Position numbers and translations under genes: made by a program. Of a stretch of DNA of 64,000 nucleotides, positions 46,794-55,665 are shown one piece after another (position 1 is the first letter of the stretch; the number at the start of each line of letters is the position of its first letter). The stretch comes from Streptomyces sp. NBC_00289 (GTDB taxonomy: Bacteria; Actinomycetota; Actinomycetes; Streptomycetales; Streptomycetaceae): contig NZ_CP108046.1 of NCBI RefSeq assembly GCF_041435115.1, positions 7,998,001 to 8,062,000 on the forward strand, written 5' to 3'. Under the pieces are notes generated by a model, which searched no databases, was not told the origin of the DNA, and saw nothing but the letters and a program-made list of their open reading frames with translations.

Positions 46794-47569
46794 TCGTTTC
46801 CCGGTGCGGGCACCGTCGGCCACCAACCTCCCGCCTACGGTAAGGATCCGGCCAACCACAGAGCGCTACGCCGTGACCCGAGCCGCGCCTCGCACCGGCC
46901 GTACGTGCCACCCGCACATGCGCCGCGTACGGCACGTCGCCCACCGGGCCGGGGCCGGCCTCGTCCTCTCTCGGTGAAGCGGCGACCCCTCGAATCCGCC
47001 CGCCGTCACCGGGTCCGCCCTGACCCCGAGCGTCAACTCCCGGCCCCCGTCCAGACGTTCGGATGTCGACACGAACCGCTGATCACCGGCCTGACCGCGC
47101 GCATGCCGCGGTGGCGCCGGCGGGGAACACCTGAAGCTCTTCGCGCATTGAAACTAACAGCGGCGCTTTCGTCCCGACCGAGGCGCGGCCGTGGTGCGGG
47201 GACTGGCGGGAGCCGTCGGACCGACGTCCGCGCGCCGCGATCCGAGGGGCCGACCGGCCGGCGCCGGCCCACCCGGAGACAGCCGCGCCGGCACCCGTCC
47301 CCGACCCCAGGGCACCGCCCCCGACGGCCGTGCGACCCCGCTGGTCAGCCTGTTTCCCGTGAAGGGCGAACGTACGACCGGCGAGTGCGCGAAACTGGTG
47401 TACTGGCGCGAAATGTGAGGTGCGGTCGCACGGGGTGTGTCCTCGATGTGACGGGTGCATGAAACGGTTTGCCGAACCTGCGTAGGGTGCAGAGAAGTCA
47501 GCAGAAGCGGTGCGACCGGACAGCGGCGCCGAGGCAGCGGACCGACGAGCGAAGGAGGGAGCCAGAGCC
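46794..47569. other. Long non-coding gap before the XRE-cupin gene
   Basis: About 780 bp. Open frames here have Arg-rich translations typical of out-of-frame GC-rich DNA, and none has a good ribosome site. The stretch 47130-47170 is AT-richer (GAAACTAAC). Just before the next gene, TAGGGT at about 47484 with a weak TGAAAC 17 nt earlier could be its promoter. Nothing else is recognised. Confidence 0.5.
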
Positions 47570-48139
47570 ATGGGCGACCACAAAGAACAGCCCCTACGGG
47601 TGGGCGCGGCCGTCCGGCGACGACGTCGGGCGCTGGAACTCACGCTCGCCGTCGTGGCCGAGCGCAGCGGCCTGTCGGTCCCCTTCCTGAGCCAGATCGA
47701 GAACGAGCGGGCGCGTCCCAGCCAGAGCTCGCTGGAGAAGGTCGCCGACGCCCTGCGCACCACCGCCGTCGAGCTCCTCGCGGCAGCCGACCCGGCGTGC
47801 AGCGTGGACGTCGTGCGGGCCGAGGGAACCGAATCGGTGCTCGAGCCGAGGTCGCGTTCCCTGGTGCGCGGGCACCACCAGATGCACGCCTCGGAGTTCA
47901 CCGGCGACCAGGACACCGGCCGTGAATTCCAGTACCGCAACGACCAGTTGATGTACGTCGCCGACGGAGCCGTGGAGATCGAGGCGGAGGGCCGCGCCTA
48001 CCGGCTGGGGCGCGGCGACACCCTGTACCTCACCGGCGGGGTCCGCCACCGCTGGCGGGCGACCGTCGAGGACACCCGGGTGATCGTCGTCGCCGTGGCG
48101 GAGCACATCGAGGCGGTCCGGGACCGGCCACGCCGATGA
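47570..48139 (+). CDS. XRE-family regulator with C-terminal cupin domain
   Basis: 189 aa from ATG 47570 (GAAGGAGGGA upstream). Helix-turn-helix (LTLAVVAERSGLSVPFLSQIENERARPS, about residues 25-52) and a cupin sensor domain (about 105-180; GREFQYRNDQLMYVADGAVEIEAEG). Such proteins often control amine, amino acid or phosphonate catabolism genes. Its stop overlaps the next gene by 4 nt, so it probably works with that metal/cobalamin-binding-like protein. Confidence 0.9.
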   Translation: MGDHKEQPLRVGAAVRRRRRALELTLAVVAERSGLSVPFLSQIENERARPSQSSLEKVADALRTTAVELLAAADPACSVDVVRAEGTESVLEPRSRSLVRGHHQMHASEFTGDQDTGREFQYRNDQLMYVADGAVEIEAEGRAYRLGRGDTLYLTGGVRHRWRATVEDTRVIVVAVAEHIEAVRDRPRR

Positions 48140-48855
48140 GGGTCGTCTCGCTGGTCCCGTCACTGACGGAGGCCGTGGCGCTGTCCACGCCCGGCGCCCT
48201 GGTGGGCGCGACGGACTGGTGCACGCACCCCGCGGAGCTCGACGTGGCCCGCGTCGGCGGCACCAAGAACCCGAAGACCGACCGGATCATCGCCCTCGCT
48301 CCCGACCTGGTGATCGCCAACGAGGAGGAGAACCGCGCACCGGACCTCGCCGCTCTCCGCGCCGCCGGTGTCGAGGTCCTGCTGACCGAGGTGCGGGACG
48401 TTCCGCAGGCCTTCCGCGAACTCGACCGCGTTCTGGACGCCTGCGGAACGCGCTCCCGGCCTCGCTGGCTCGACGAGGCGGAGGCCGCCTGGTCGGCGCT
48501 GCCGCGGCCGTCACGCCGTACGACGGCGGTCGTACCGATCTGGCGCCGGCCCTGGATGGTGCTGGGCCGGGACACGTTCGCGGGCGACCTGCTGGCCCGG
48601 CTCGGCGTCGACCACCTCTACGCCGGCCACGCGGAGCGCTACCCGAGGATTCCGGTGGAGGAGCTGCGGGCGGCGGCGCCGGACCTCGTCGTGCTCCCCG
48701 ACGAGCCCTACCGCTTCACCGCCGAGGACGGCCCGGAGGCCTTCGCGGGCCTGCCCTGCGCACTGGTCAGCGGACGGCACCTGACCTGGTACGGGCCGTC
48801 ACTGGCCGAGGCGCCACGGCTGCTGGGCGAGGCCCTGCGAGCAGCTCACCGCTGA
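48136..48855 (+). CDS. BtuF-like helical-backbone metal/cobalamin-binding protein, no signal peptide
   Basis: 239 aa, ATG 48136 overlapping the regulator stop. Periplasmic-binding-protein type III fold: RVVSLVPSLTEAV, VGATDWCTHP, VGGTKNPKTDRIIALAPDLVIAN. BtuF and FhuD relatives are normally exported, but this one starts directly with the first beta-strand and has neither signal peptide nor lipobox, so it is cytoplasmic or its export signal is lost. No ABC partner is adjacent. It overlaps the convergent TDT gene by 89 nt. Function unclear. Confidence 0.85.
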   Translation: MRVVSLVPSLTEAVALSTPGALVGATDWCTHPAELDVARVGGTKNPKTDRIIALAPDLVIANEEENRAPDLAALRAAGVEVLLTEVRDVPQAFRELDRVLDACGTRSRPRWLDEAEAAWSALPRPSRRTTAVVPIWRRPWMVLGRDTFAGDLLARLGVDHLYAGHAERYPRIPVEELRAAAPDLVVLPDEPYRFTAEDGPEAFAGLPCALVSGRHLTWYGPSLAEAPRLLGEALRAAHR

Positions 48856-49951
48856 ACAGGCCGCGTGTCGTGTGCACGGCGGCGGTGCCCCAGGCGGCGA
48901 CCAGCACGAGGTACAGCCCGGTCGCGAGCCAGCCGTAGACGGCGAGCCCGGTGTGCCGGGCCAGGGACTCGGCGCCGGTGACGCAGGTGCCCACCGGGAA
49001 GGTGAACGCCCACCAGGTCATCGCGAAGCCCATGCCCCGCCGGCGGGCGCGCAGCACATGGGCGGCGGAGAGGCCGAACCAGAACAGCGCGAAGCCCATG
49101 ACCGGCACGCCGTACAGAACGGCGAGCACGCCGAAACCGTGAGCCTCGGCGGCCGGTACGACGCCGGGGGCCACGTCCGCGAACCTGCCGACGGCGGTGG
49201 TGGACTGCCCGAGCGGGCCCAGCACCAGGAACAGGGCCGGGGTGAGGGCGAGTGGAAGGGGCCCGGCGGTGAGAAGCCGGGCGAAGACCAGCGGCAACAT
49301 GAGCAGCGTCGCCGACAGGCTGAGTCCGAACATCGCGAAGCAGGCCCAGAACAGCGTCTCCCGGGCGGGTCCTGGCGGCAGGTACGGCACCAGCAGGGGA
49401 CCGAGCGCGGCGGACACCATGGGCGCGACGACGGGCAGCAGCCACACGGGAGTGGCCTGACCCGGCTCGACCCGGTGGCGTACGGCCATGAGGTACGGCA
49501 CGGCGACGGCGGCCGCGAGCCCGACGACCGTACCGGCGGTGAACAGCACCACGTCCAGGGCGACGGCCGCTCCCGTGCCGATCCAGTCGCCGCCGACGGT
49601 GAGGGCCCCGCCGCCGACGGCGACCAGAGCCATCGCCAGGCAGCCATAGAAGGGTGCCGTCGCCGGGTCGAGGAGGTCGGCGCGCGCCTGGTCACGGTGG
49701 TGTCGCCAGTGCAGGGACCGGGCGCCGAGCAGGGCGAGCAGCATCGCGAGGGAGAGGATCCAGACGGCGAGGCGGGCGGCGTGCAGGCCCGGAACGCCCA
49801 GGGGGAGCGCGCCTCCCGCGGTGGCGGTGATCGCGGTGCCCATGACGCAGGCGTACCAGTTGGGCCCGAGGTGACGGACGGACCGGGCGGGCCCGGGGCG
49901 CGGGCAGGGGTGCGCGGTGGCGCGGGAGAGGGGCTGGGCTGCGGTGGCCAT
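48767..49951 (-). CDS. TDT/SLAC1-family transporter (tellurite-resistance/dicarboxylate type)
   Basis: 394 aa with about 10 transmembrane segments, ATG 49951 (MATAAQPLSRATAHPC). Typical features are the early segment LGPNWYACVMGTAI and the late MTWWAFTFPVGTC, as in TehA/Mae1/SSU1 proteins that move malate, chloride or sulfite. The C-terminal 30 residues lie in the overlap with the BtuF-like gene. A divergent LysR gene 70 bp upstream probably controls it. The substrate is open; sulfite export is one option for LysR-linked members. Confidence 0.88.
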   Translation of the reverse strand: MATAAQPLSRATAHPCPRPGPARSVRHLGPNWYACVMGTAITATAGGALPLGVPGLHAARLAVWILSLAMLLALLGARSLHWRHHRDQARADLLDPATAPFYGCLAMALVAVGGGALTVGGDWIGTGAAVALDVVLFTAGTVVGLAAAVAVPYLMAVRHRVEPGQATPVWLLPVVAPMVSAALGPLLVPYLPPGPARETLFWACFAMFGLSLSATLLMLPLVFARLLTAGPLPLALTPALFLVLGPLGQSTTAVGRFADVAPGVVPAAEAHGFGVLAVLYGVPVMGFALFWFGLSAAHVLRARRRGMGFAMTWWAFTFPVGTCVTGAESLARHTGLAVYGWLATGLYLVLVAAWGTAAVHTTRGLFSGELLAGPRPAAVAPRPVTARTRSGAVR

Positions 49952-50008
49952 GTGTCCACCGTCTCGTCGGTGAACGCTCGCGACCAGGGAGTACGTCTCT
50001 ATGAGGAC

Positions 50009-50023
50009 ATAAGCTGGAGTTAT
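50009..50023. promoter_or_regulatory. Candidate LysR-type binding site
   Basis: ATAA-N7-TTAT, a T-N11-A dyad typical of LysR regulators, in the 70-bp gap between the TDT and LysR genes. It overlaps the LysR ATG at 50022, which would suit autorepression. Confidence 0.5.
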
Positions 50024-50966
50024 GAGCAGCAGTGGTGGGGCCGCGGAGCGGGACGGTTCCGAGCAGGTCGGTGGCGGCTCGCTGGCGCACCGGGTGCCGG
50101 AGCTCGGTGCCCTGGAACTGCTGCTCGCGGTGGCGCGGCTCGGAAGTCTCGGCGGTGCGGCGCGCGAACTGGGCATCACCCAGCCGGCCGCGAGCAGCCG
50201 GATCAGGTCGATGGAACGGCAGTTGGGCGTGGCGCTGGTGGACCGTTCGCCACGCGGCTCCCGGCTGACGGACACCGGCGCCCTGGTGACCGACTGGGCG
50301 CGGCGGATCGTCGAGGCGGCGGAGGCCTTCGACGCGGGCGCGCAGGCACTGCGCGACCGCCGCGACTCCCGGCTGCGGGTGGCGGCGAGCATGACCATCG
50401 CCGAGTACCTGCTGCCGGGCTGGCTGCTCGCGCTGCGCGCGCAGCGCCCGGACACGGCGGTGTCCCTGCTGGCCGGCAACTCGGCGGCGGTCGCCGAGCG
50501 GCTGCTCTCCGACGAGGCGGACCTCGGATTCGTGGAGGGCCTCAGCGTGCCGCCCGGCCTGGACTCCGCGGTCATCGGCCACGACCGCCTGATCGTGGTG
50601 GCCGCACCCGCGCACCCCTGGGCCCGCCGCAGGCGCCCGCTGGAGCCCACGGAACTGGCCGCGACCCCGCTGATCCTGCGGGAGAAGGGTTCGGGCACCC
50701 GGCAGGTCCTGGACGCGGCGCTGGGCGGGCTGTCGCGCCCCCTGATCGAACTGTCGTCGACCACCGCGGTGAAGGCCGCCGCGGTGAGCGGCGCCGGGCC
50801 GGCGGTGCTCAGCGAACTGGCCGTACGGGAGGAACTGGCGATGCGACGCCTGGTGAACGTGCCCGTGGCGGCCGTGTCCCTGGCCCGCGACCTGCGCGCG
50901 GTGTGGCCGACGGGACACCGGCCGACGGGTCCGGCACGGGAGTTGCTGTCGCTGACACGGGGGTAG
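50022..50966 (+). CDS. LysR-family transcriptional regulator
   Basis: 314 aa. Winged HTH (ALELLLAVARLGSLGGAARELGITQPAASSRIRSMERQLG cluster, about residues 30-70) and a substrate-binding effector domain (LRVAASMTIAEYLLPGWLLAL, and EADLGFVEG). Longer than average at the N-terminus because of a polar extension of about 25 residues. Divergent to the TDT transporter, its likely target. Confidence 0.92.
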   Translation: MSSSGGAAERDGSEQVGGGSLAHRVPELGALELLLAVARLGSLGGAARELGITQPAASSRIRSMERQLGVALVDRSPRGSRLTDTGALVTDWARRIVEAAEAFDAGAQALRDRRDSRLRVAASMTIAEYLLPGWLLALRAQRPDTAVSLLAGNSAAVAERLLSDEADLGFVEGLSVPPGLDSAVIGHDRLIVVAAPAHPWARRRRPLEPTELAATPLILREKGSGTRQVLDAALGGLSRPLIELSSTTAVKAAAVSGAGPAVLSELAVREELAMRRLVNVPVAAVSLARDLRAVWPTGHRPTGPARELLSLTRG

Positions 50967-51008
50967 GAGGCCGCACCTCGGACCGCCCTCAGGGGGTTCT
51001 GCCCCGGC

Positions 51009-51707
51009 TCAGGAGCCCGGTCGCGTGGCGGCCGCCTCGACCAGTGCCCGCAGCACCCGCACGTCCTCACCCATCTCGGGATGCCACTGCACGCCGAGGA
51101 CCCAGTCCTCGGAGGGCAGTTCCACCGCCTCCACGGTGCCGTCCTCCGCGTGCGCCGACACCACCAGGCCCGCGCCCAGCCGGTCCACGGCCTGGTGGTG
51201 GTAGGCGGGTACGGACGTCAACTCCGGTACGGCGGCGGCGTACCGCGTGCCCGGTACCGGCTTGACCGGGTGACGGCCGAAGACCCCGATGACCTCGGCA
51301 TGGCCGTCGAGGTGCTGGACGAGGGTGCCGCCGAGGGCCACGTTCAGCAGCTGCATGCCGCGGCAGATGCCCAGCAGTGGGACGTGCGCGGCCAGGGCCG
51401 CGTCGATCAGGGCGAGCTCCCAGGCGTCCCGCGCACGGGCCGGCGGGCCGGTGCGGGGGTCGGGTTCGGCGCCGTATCTCGAAGGCTCGACGTCCGGGCC
51501 GCCCGCGATCACCAGGCCGTCGAGGCGGGCTACGGCCGCGGCCGCGTGTTCCGGCGCGTCCGGGGGGAGCATCGCGGCGAGCCCGCCCGCGCGCTGTACG
51601 AGCCGCGGATACCCGACCGGCAGCAGCGCCGCCTCCAGCTCCCACACGCCCCAGCGGGCGCCGGCCTCGATGTACGTACTGATGCCGATCAGCGGCCTGC
51701 CCGCCAT
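51009..51707 (-). CDS. PuuD-like gamma-glutamyl amide hydrolase (class I glutamine amidotransferase fold)
   Basis: 232 aa, ATG 51707 with GGGAGGAC upstream. Nucleophile C115 in LLGICRGMQLLN, and His-Glu in VLGVQWHPEMGED. The PuuD family hydrolyses gamma-glutamyl amides, such as gamma-glutamyl-GABA. Its placement beside a GlnA4-like gamma-glutamyl ligase and an aldehyde dehydrogenase suggests it releases glutamate at the end of a gamma-glutamylated amine pathway. Confidence 0.9.
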   Translation of the reverse strand: MAGRPLIGISTYIEAGARWGVWELEAALLPVGYPRLVQRAGGLAAMLPPDAPEHAAAAVARLDGLVIAGGPDVEPSRYGAEPDPRTGPPARARDAWELALIDAALAAHVPLLGICRGMQLLNVALGGTLVQHLDGHAEVIGVFGRHPVKPVPGTRYAAAVPELTSVPAYHHQAVDRLGAGLVVSAHAEDGTVEAVELPSEDWVLGVQWHPEMGEDVRVLRALVEAAATRPGS

Positions 51708-52044
51708 GCGTCCTCCCAGCCAGAGCAATGGAATACGTTCATACCTTTGCCCACGGGGTGCGGGGCGGGCAAGGGGTGCCGGCTTGGCGGCCGTTCGCTC
51801 GGGGAGGTCCGGTGGCCCGGCGGGCGGGCGGGCGTTCGGCTCGGTGGCCAGGCAGCCGCGTGATGGCCCGCCCGTCGGTCCGGGGGTCCGTCGGTCCGGC
51901 AGCCCGGCGGTCCGGCAGCCCGGCTGACGGTCGGCTCCCTCGGCCCGTTCGCCCCCCGGTCCGGCGGTCCGGCGGTCCGGCGGTCCGGCCGCGTCCGGTG
52001 GCCGGACCGCCGGCGGCCTTCCATGCGTGGCCGGGCCGGGCCGG
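51708..52044. other. Gap with short GGTCCGGC repeats and a hairpin
   Basis: 337 bp between the amidohydrolase and GntR genes. The part 51890-51990 is built of imperfect GGTCCGGC/GGCAGCCC repeats, three of them exact and in tandem near 51958-51988. A large hairpin closes it (51977-52013). No gene is convincing here; a promoter for the amidohydrolase must lie in it. Confidence 0.6.
51977..52013 (-). terminator. Hairpin after the GntR gene
   Basis: A perfect 14-bp stem (51977-51990 with 52000-52013, 9-nt loop), 32 nt past the GntR stop. Confidence 0.7.
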
Positions 52045-52827
52045 TCAGGCCAGGAAGCCCCGCAGCAGTGCCGCCGTTCCGCCGCAGTGCTCCCGCATCA
52101 TCTCCCGCGCCCCGTCCGCGTCCCCGTCCAGCACCGCCTCGACCAGGGCTGTGTGCTGCCGCTGCGAGTGCTCCAGGTTGCGCACCAGGAGCGGGATGCA
52201 GTCGAGCAGGTCGTTCACCGTCGCCCGTACCGCCGCGTACTGCGCGGTCAGGGTCGGTGAGCCGCACAGCTCGGCGAGCGTGAGGTGGAGCATCGTGTCC
52301 TGGCGCCGGTACTCGGTCAGCGGCGCGTTCTGCGTGCCGGCCAGCGCCTCGCGCAGCCGCGCCGCCTGATCCGGCGAGAGACCGTGCGTCGCGCACAGCC
52401 CCGCCGCGCCCACCTCGAGCACCTCCCGGAACCGCAGCACGTCCTCGATGTCGGTCTCGGTGATCCGCCGCCGCAGCTCGTCCTCACCGACCGCATCGGA
52501 CTTCGGCAGCACGAACGTGCCGCCGTACCGGCCGCGCCGCGACTCGACCAGACCCTGGTCCTGGAGCACCTTGAGGACCTCCCGCAGCGTCACCCGGCTG
52601 ATCCCGAGCCGCTCCGCCAACTCCCGCTCCGCGGGCAACCGCTCGCCGCCCGGCACCAGACCGAGCCGTACGACCTGCAGTATCTGCTCCAGCGCCTCCT
52701 CGAAGCCGTTTCCGGCCCGCACCGGACGCAGCACCGGCGTCAGCCGGTCCTCCGCGCCCGCTGCGAAGCTCACCGGCCCGCCGTCCGCGCCTATGTCAGG
52801 GCCTGTGTCAGGACCCGCCTGCGACAT
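52045..52827 (-). CDS. GntR/FadR-family transcriptional regulator
   Basis: 260 aa, ATG 52827 (GGAAGGGGG upstream; a longer start at 52848 is less likely). Polar N-terminus of about 35 residues, winged HTH (ERLPAERELAERLGISRVTLREVLKVLQDQGLV pattern, about residues 60-95) and an all-helical FCD ligand domain. Divergent from glnA4 with an 85-bp gap, so it probably represses the gamma-glutamylation genes. An AAGGT-N10-ACCTT inverted repeat lies in the gap. Confidence 0.92.
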   Translation of the reverse strand: MSQAGPDTGPDIGADGGPVSFAAGAEDRLTPVLRPVRAGNGFEEALEQILQVVRLGLVPGGERLPAERELAERLGISRVTLREVLKVLQDQGLVESRRGRYGGTFVLPKSDAVGEDELRRRITETDIEDVLRFREVLEVGAAGLCATHGLSPDQAARLREALAGTQNAPLTEYRRQDTMLHLTLAELCGSPTLTAQYAAVRATVNDLLDCIPLLVRNLEHSQRQHTALVEAVLDGDADGAREMMREHCGGTAALLRGFLA

Positions 52828-52851
52828 CCGGCCGCACCCCCTTCCCAAGCA

Positions 52852-52871
52852 AAGGTTCTCCGCAATACCTT
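52852..52871. promoter_or_regulatory. Candidate GntR operator before glnA4
   Basis: AAGGT (52852-52856) and ACCTT (52867-52871), inverted arms separated by 10 bp, between the divergent GntR and glnA4 genes. Does not match the classical FadR consensus. Confidence 0.35.
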
Positions 52872-52912
52872 ATGGCTTCCGGCTGACCGTAGAAGCCGAA
52901 GGAGGCTTTCCC

Positions 52913-54277
52913 GTGGCAGACCGCACACCCCCGCTCGGCGTCGAGGAGCTGCACGCCCTCGTCGCAGGCGGTGAGATCGACACTGTCGTCCTGGCCTTTC
53001 CCGACATGCAAGGGCGGCTCCAGGGCAAGCGGTTCGCCGCCCGCTTCTTCCTCGACGACGTCCTCCGGGACGGCACCGAGGGCTGCAACTACCTGCTGGC
53101 CGTCGACGCCGAGATGAACACCGTCGACGGCTACGCCATGTCCTCCTGGGACCGCGGCTACGGCGACTTCGCCATGCACCCCGACCTCGGCACCCTGCGC
53201 CGCGTCCCCTGGAACGAGGGCACCGCCCTCCTCATCGCCGACCTCGCCTGGAACGACGGATCACCCGTGGTGGCCGCGCCCCGGCAGATCCTCCGCCGCC
53301 AGCTGGAGCGGCTCGCCGAGCACGGCTTCACCGCCCAGGTCGGCACGGAGCTCGAGTTCATCGTCTTCAAGGACAGCTACGAACAGGCCTGGGACACCGG
53401 CTACCGCGGCCTCACCCCGGCCAATCAGTACAACATCGACTACTCGGTCCTCGGCACCGGCCGCATCGAACCCCTGCTGCGCCGCATCCGCAACGAGATG
53501 CAGGCCGCCGGCCTCACCGTCGAGTCCGCCAAGGGCGAGTGCAACCCCGGTCAGCACGAGATCGCGTTCAAGTACGACGAGGCGCTGATCACCTGCGACC
53601 AGCACGCGATCTACAAGACGGGCGCCAAGGAGATCGCCTCCCAGGAGGGCGTCTCGCTCACCTTCATGGCGAAGTACAACGAGCGTGAGGGCAACTCCTG
53701 CCACATCCACCTCTCCCTCGCGGACCAGGACGGCACGAACGCCATGGCCGGGGACGGTCCGGGCGGTATGTCGGACGTCATGCGGTACTTCCTCGCCGGA
53801 CAACTCGCCGCGCTCCGCGACTTCTCGCTGCTCTACGCCCCGAACATCAACTCCTACAAGCGGTTCCAGCCGGGCTCCTTCGCCCCGACCGCCGTGGCCT
53901 GGGGCTACGACAACCGCACCTGCTCGCTTCGCGTGGTCGGCCACGGCCGCTCGATGCGGTTCGAGAACCGGCTCCCCGGTGGTGACGTCAACCCGCACCT
54001 CGCGGTGGCGGGACTGGTGGCTGCCGGTCTTCACGGCATCGAGCACAAGCTGGAACTGCCGGAGGCGTGTGCGGGCAACGCCTACACCGCCGAGTACGAG
54101 CACGTCCCCACCACGCTGCGCGAGGCCGCCGAGCTCTGGGAGAACAGCCCGATCGCCAAGGCGGCCTTCGGCGACGAGGTCGTCGCGCACTACCGCAACA
54201 TGGCGCGCGTCGAACTGGACGCCTTCGACGCCGCGGTCACCGACTGGGAGCTGCGCCGCTCCTTCGAACGCATGTGA
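52913..54277 (+). CDS. glnA4: GlnA4-like gamma-glutamyl ligase (glutamine synthetase family)
   Basis: 454 aa from GTG 52913 (AAGGAGG upstream). Glutamine-synthetase fold: VGTELEFIVFKDSYE, ESAKGECNPGQHEIAFKY, NSCHIHLSL, and the C-terminal RFENRLPGGDVNPHLAVAGLVAAG. Not a true glutamine synthetase: the usual adenylylation loop and the NRSASIRIP-type motif are absent. In S. coelicolor the GlnA4 enzyme makes gamma-glutamylethanolamide from glutamate, ethanolamine and ATP, and the neighbours here fit that pathway. Polyamines remain a possible alternative substrate. Confidence 0.88.
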   Translation: MADRTPPLGVEELHALVAGGEIDTVVLAFPDMQGRLQGKRFAARFFLDDVLRDGTEGCNYLLAVDAEMNTVDGYAMSSWDRGYGDFAMHPDLGTLRRVPWNEGTALLIADLAWNDGSPVVAAPRQILRRQLERLAEHGFTAQVGTELEFIVFKDSYEQAWDTGYRGLTPANQYNIDYSVLGTGRIEPLLRRIRNEMQAAGLTVESAKGECNPGQHEIAFKYDEALITCDQHAIYKTGAKEIASQEGVSLTFMAKYNEREGNSCHIHLSLADQDGTNAMAGDGPGGMSDVMRYFLAGQLAALRDFSLLYAPNINSYKRFQPGSFAPTAVAWGYDNRTCSLRVVGHGRSMRFENRLPGGDVNPHLAVAGLVAAGLHGIEHKLELPEACAGNAYTAEYEHVPTTLREAAELWENSPIAKAAFGDEVVAHYRNMARVELDAFDAAVTDWELRRSFERM

Positions 54278-54285
54278 GGCCCTCC

Positions 54286-55665
54286 GTGTCTGCCGAGTAC
54301 GCCCTGGAAGTACTGAACCCCGCGACCGAGGAGGTCGTCGCCACCGTCCCCGGTGCCACCGCCGCCGACGTGGACGCGGCGGTCGTACGTGCCACGAGGG
54401 CACAGGCCGTCTGGGCCGCGCTCGCACCGGGTGACCGGGCCCGGCTGCTGCGCCGGTTCGCCACCGCCGTGGACGAACACCTCGAGGAACTGGCCCGGCT
54501 GGAGGTCCGCGAGGCCGGACACACCCTCGGCAACGCCCGCTGGGAAGCGGGCAACGTGCGCGACCTGTTCGACTACGCGGCCGGGGGAGTGGAGCGGCTG
54601 ACCGGCCGCCAGATCCCGGTCCCCGGCGGTCTCGACCTCACGATCCTGGAACCGCTCGGTGTGGTCGCGGTGATCGCGCCCTGGAACTTCCCCATGCCGA
54701 TCGCCGCCTGGGGCACCGCGCCCGCGCTCGCGGCGGGCAACGCGGTCCTCCTCAAGCCGGCCGAAACGACCCCCCTGACGGCGCTCCGGCTCGCCGAACT
54801 CGCCCTGGACGCGGGCCTTCCCGAAGGACTCTTCCAGGTGCTGCCCGGGCACGGCCCCGTCGCGGGCACCGCGCTCGTCGACCACCCGGGGATCGCGAAG
54901 ATCGTCTTCACCGGATCGACGGCGGTGGGCAAGCAGGTGCTGGCCAGGGGCTCCGCCCTCCTCAAGCGCGTCACCCTCGAACTCGGCGGCAAGAGCCCCA
55001 ACATCGTGTTCGCCGACGCCGACCTCGAGGCCGCCGCCGCGGCGGCTCCGATGGCCTTCCTCGACAACTCCGGCCAGGACTGCTGCGCCCGCACCCGCAT
55101 CCTCGTCCAGCGCACCGCCTACGACCGCTTCCTCGACCTCCTCGCCCCCGCGATCGAGTCCGTCCTGGTCGGCGACCCGGCCGACGAGAACACCCAGATG
55201 GGCCCGCTCATCTCCAGGTCCCAGCTGGAGCGCGTCCGTTCGTACGTCGACGCCGACGCGCCCGGCATCCGGGGCAAGGCCCCGGAAGGCCCCGGCTTCT
55301 GGTTCCCGCCCACCGTCCTCACCGAGGTCGACCCCCGCGCGCGCGTGGCAGTCGAGGAGGTCTTCGGTCCGGTCGCCGTCGTCCTGCCCTTCGAGGACGA
55401 GGCGGAGGCGGTGGCCCTCGCCAACGCCACCGACTACGGCCTCGCCGGCTCCATCTGGACCCGGGACGTCGGCCGCGCCCTGCGCGTCTCCCAGGCCGTC
55501 CGGGCCGGCAACCTGTCCGTCAACTCCCACTCCAGCGTCCGCTACTGGACCCCCTTCGGCGGCTTCAAACAGTCCGGCATCGGCCGCGAACTCGGCCCGG
55601 ACGCCCTGACCGCCTTCACCGAGACCAAGAACGTCTTCATCAGCACGGAGGGCCCCGCACAGTGA
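54286..55665 (+). CDS. Aldehyde dehydrogenase of the gamma-glutamylation cluster
   Basis: 459 aa from GTG 54286, 8 nt after glnA4. NAD(P)+ aldehyde dehydrogenase: IAPWNFPMPIAAW, FTGSTAVGKQV, catalytic Glu in LELGGKSPNIVF and catalytic Cys in SGQDCCARTRI, PFGGFKQSGIGRE. It should oxidise the gamma-glutamyl aldehyde formed after amine or alcohol oxidation. Its stop overlaps the SDR start by 4 nt. Confidence 0.93.
   Translation: MSAEYALEVLNPATEEVVATVPGATAADVDAAVVRATRAQAVWAALAPGDRARLLRRFATAVDEHLEELARLEVREAGHTLGNARWEAGNVRDLFDYAAGGVERLTGRQIPVPGGLDLTILEPLGVVAVIAPWNFPMPIAAWGTAPALAAGNAVLLKPAETTPLTALRLAELALDAGLPEGLFQVLPGHGPVAGTALVDHPGIAKIVFTGSTAVGKQVLARGSALLKRVTLELGGKSPNIVFADADLEAAAAAAPMAFLDNSGQDCCARTRILVQRTAYDRFLDLLAPAIESVLVGDPADENTQMGPLISRSQLERVRSYVDADAPGIRGKAPEGPGFWFPPTVLTEVDPRARVAVEEVFGPVAVVLPFEDEAEAVALANATDYGLAGSIWTRDVGRALRVSQAVRAGNLSVNSHSSVRYWTPFGGFKQSGIGRELGPDALTAFTETKNVFISTEGPAQ

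Noticed and set aside
46905..47462. Possible 185-codon gene in the gap before the XRE-cupin gene
   Set aside because: Arg/Pro-rich translation, no ribosome site and no recognisable domain; typical out-of-frame reading of GC-rich DNA.
51890..52013. CRISPR array
   Set aside because: The GGTCCGGC repeats are very short, directly adjacent and without unique spacers; they are simple-sequence DNA ending in a hairpin.
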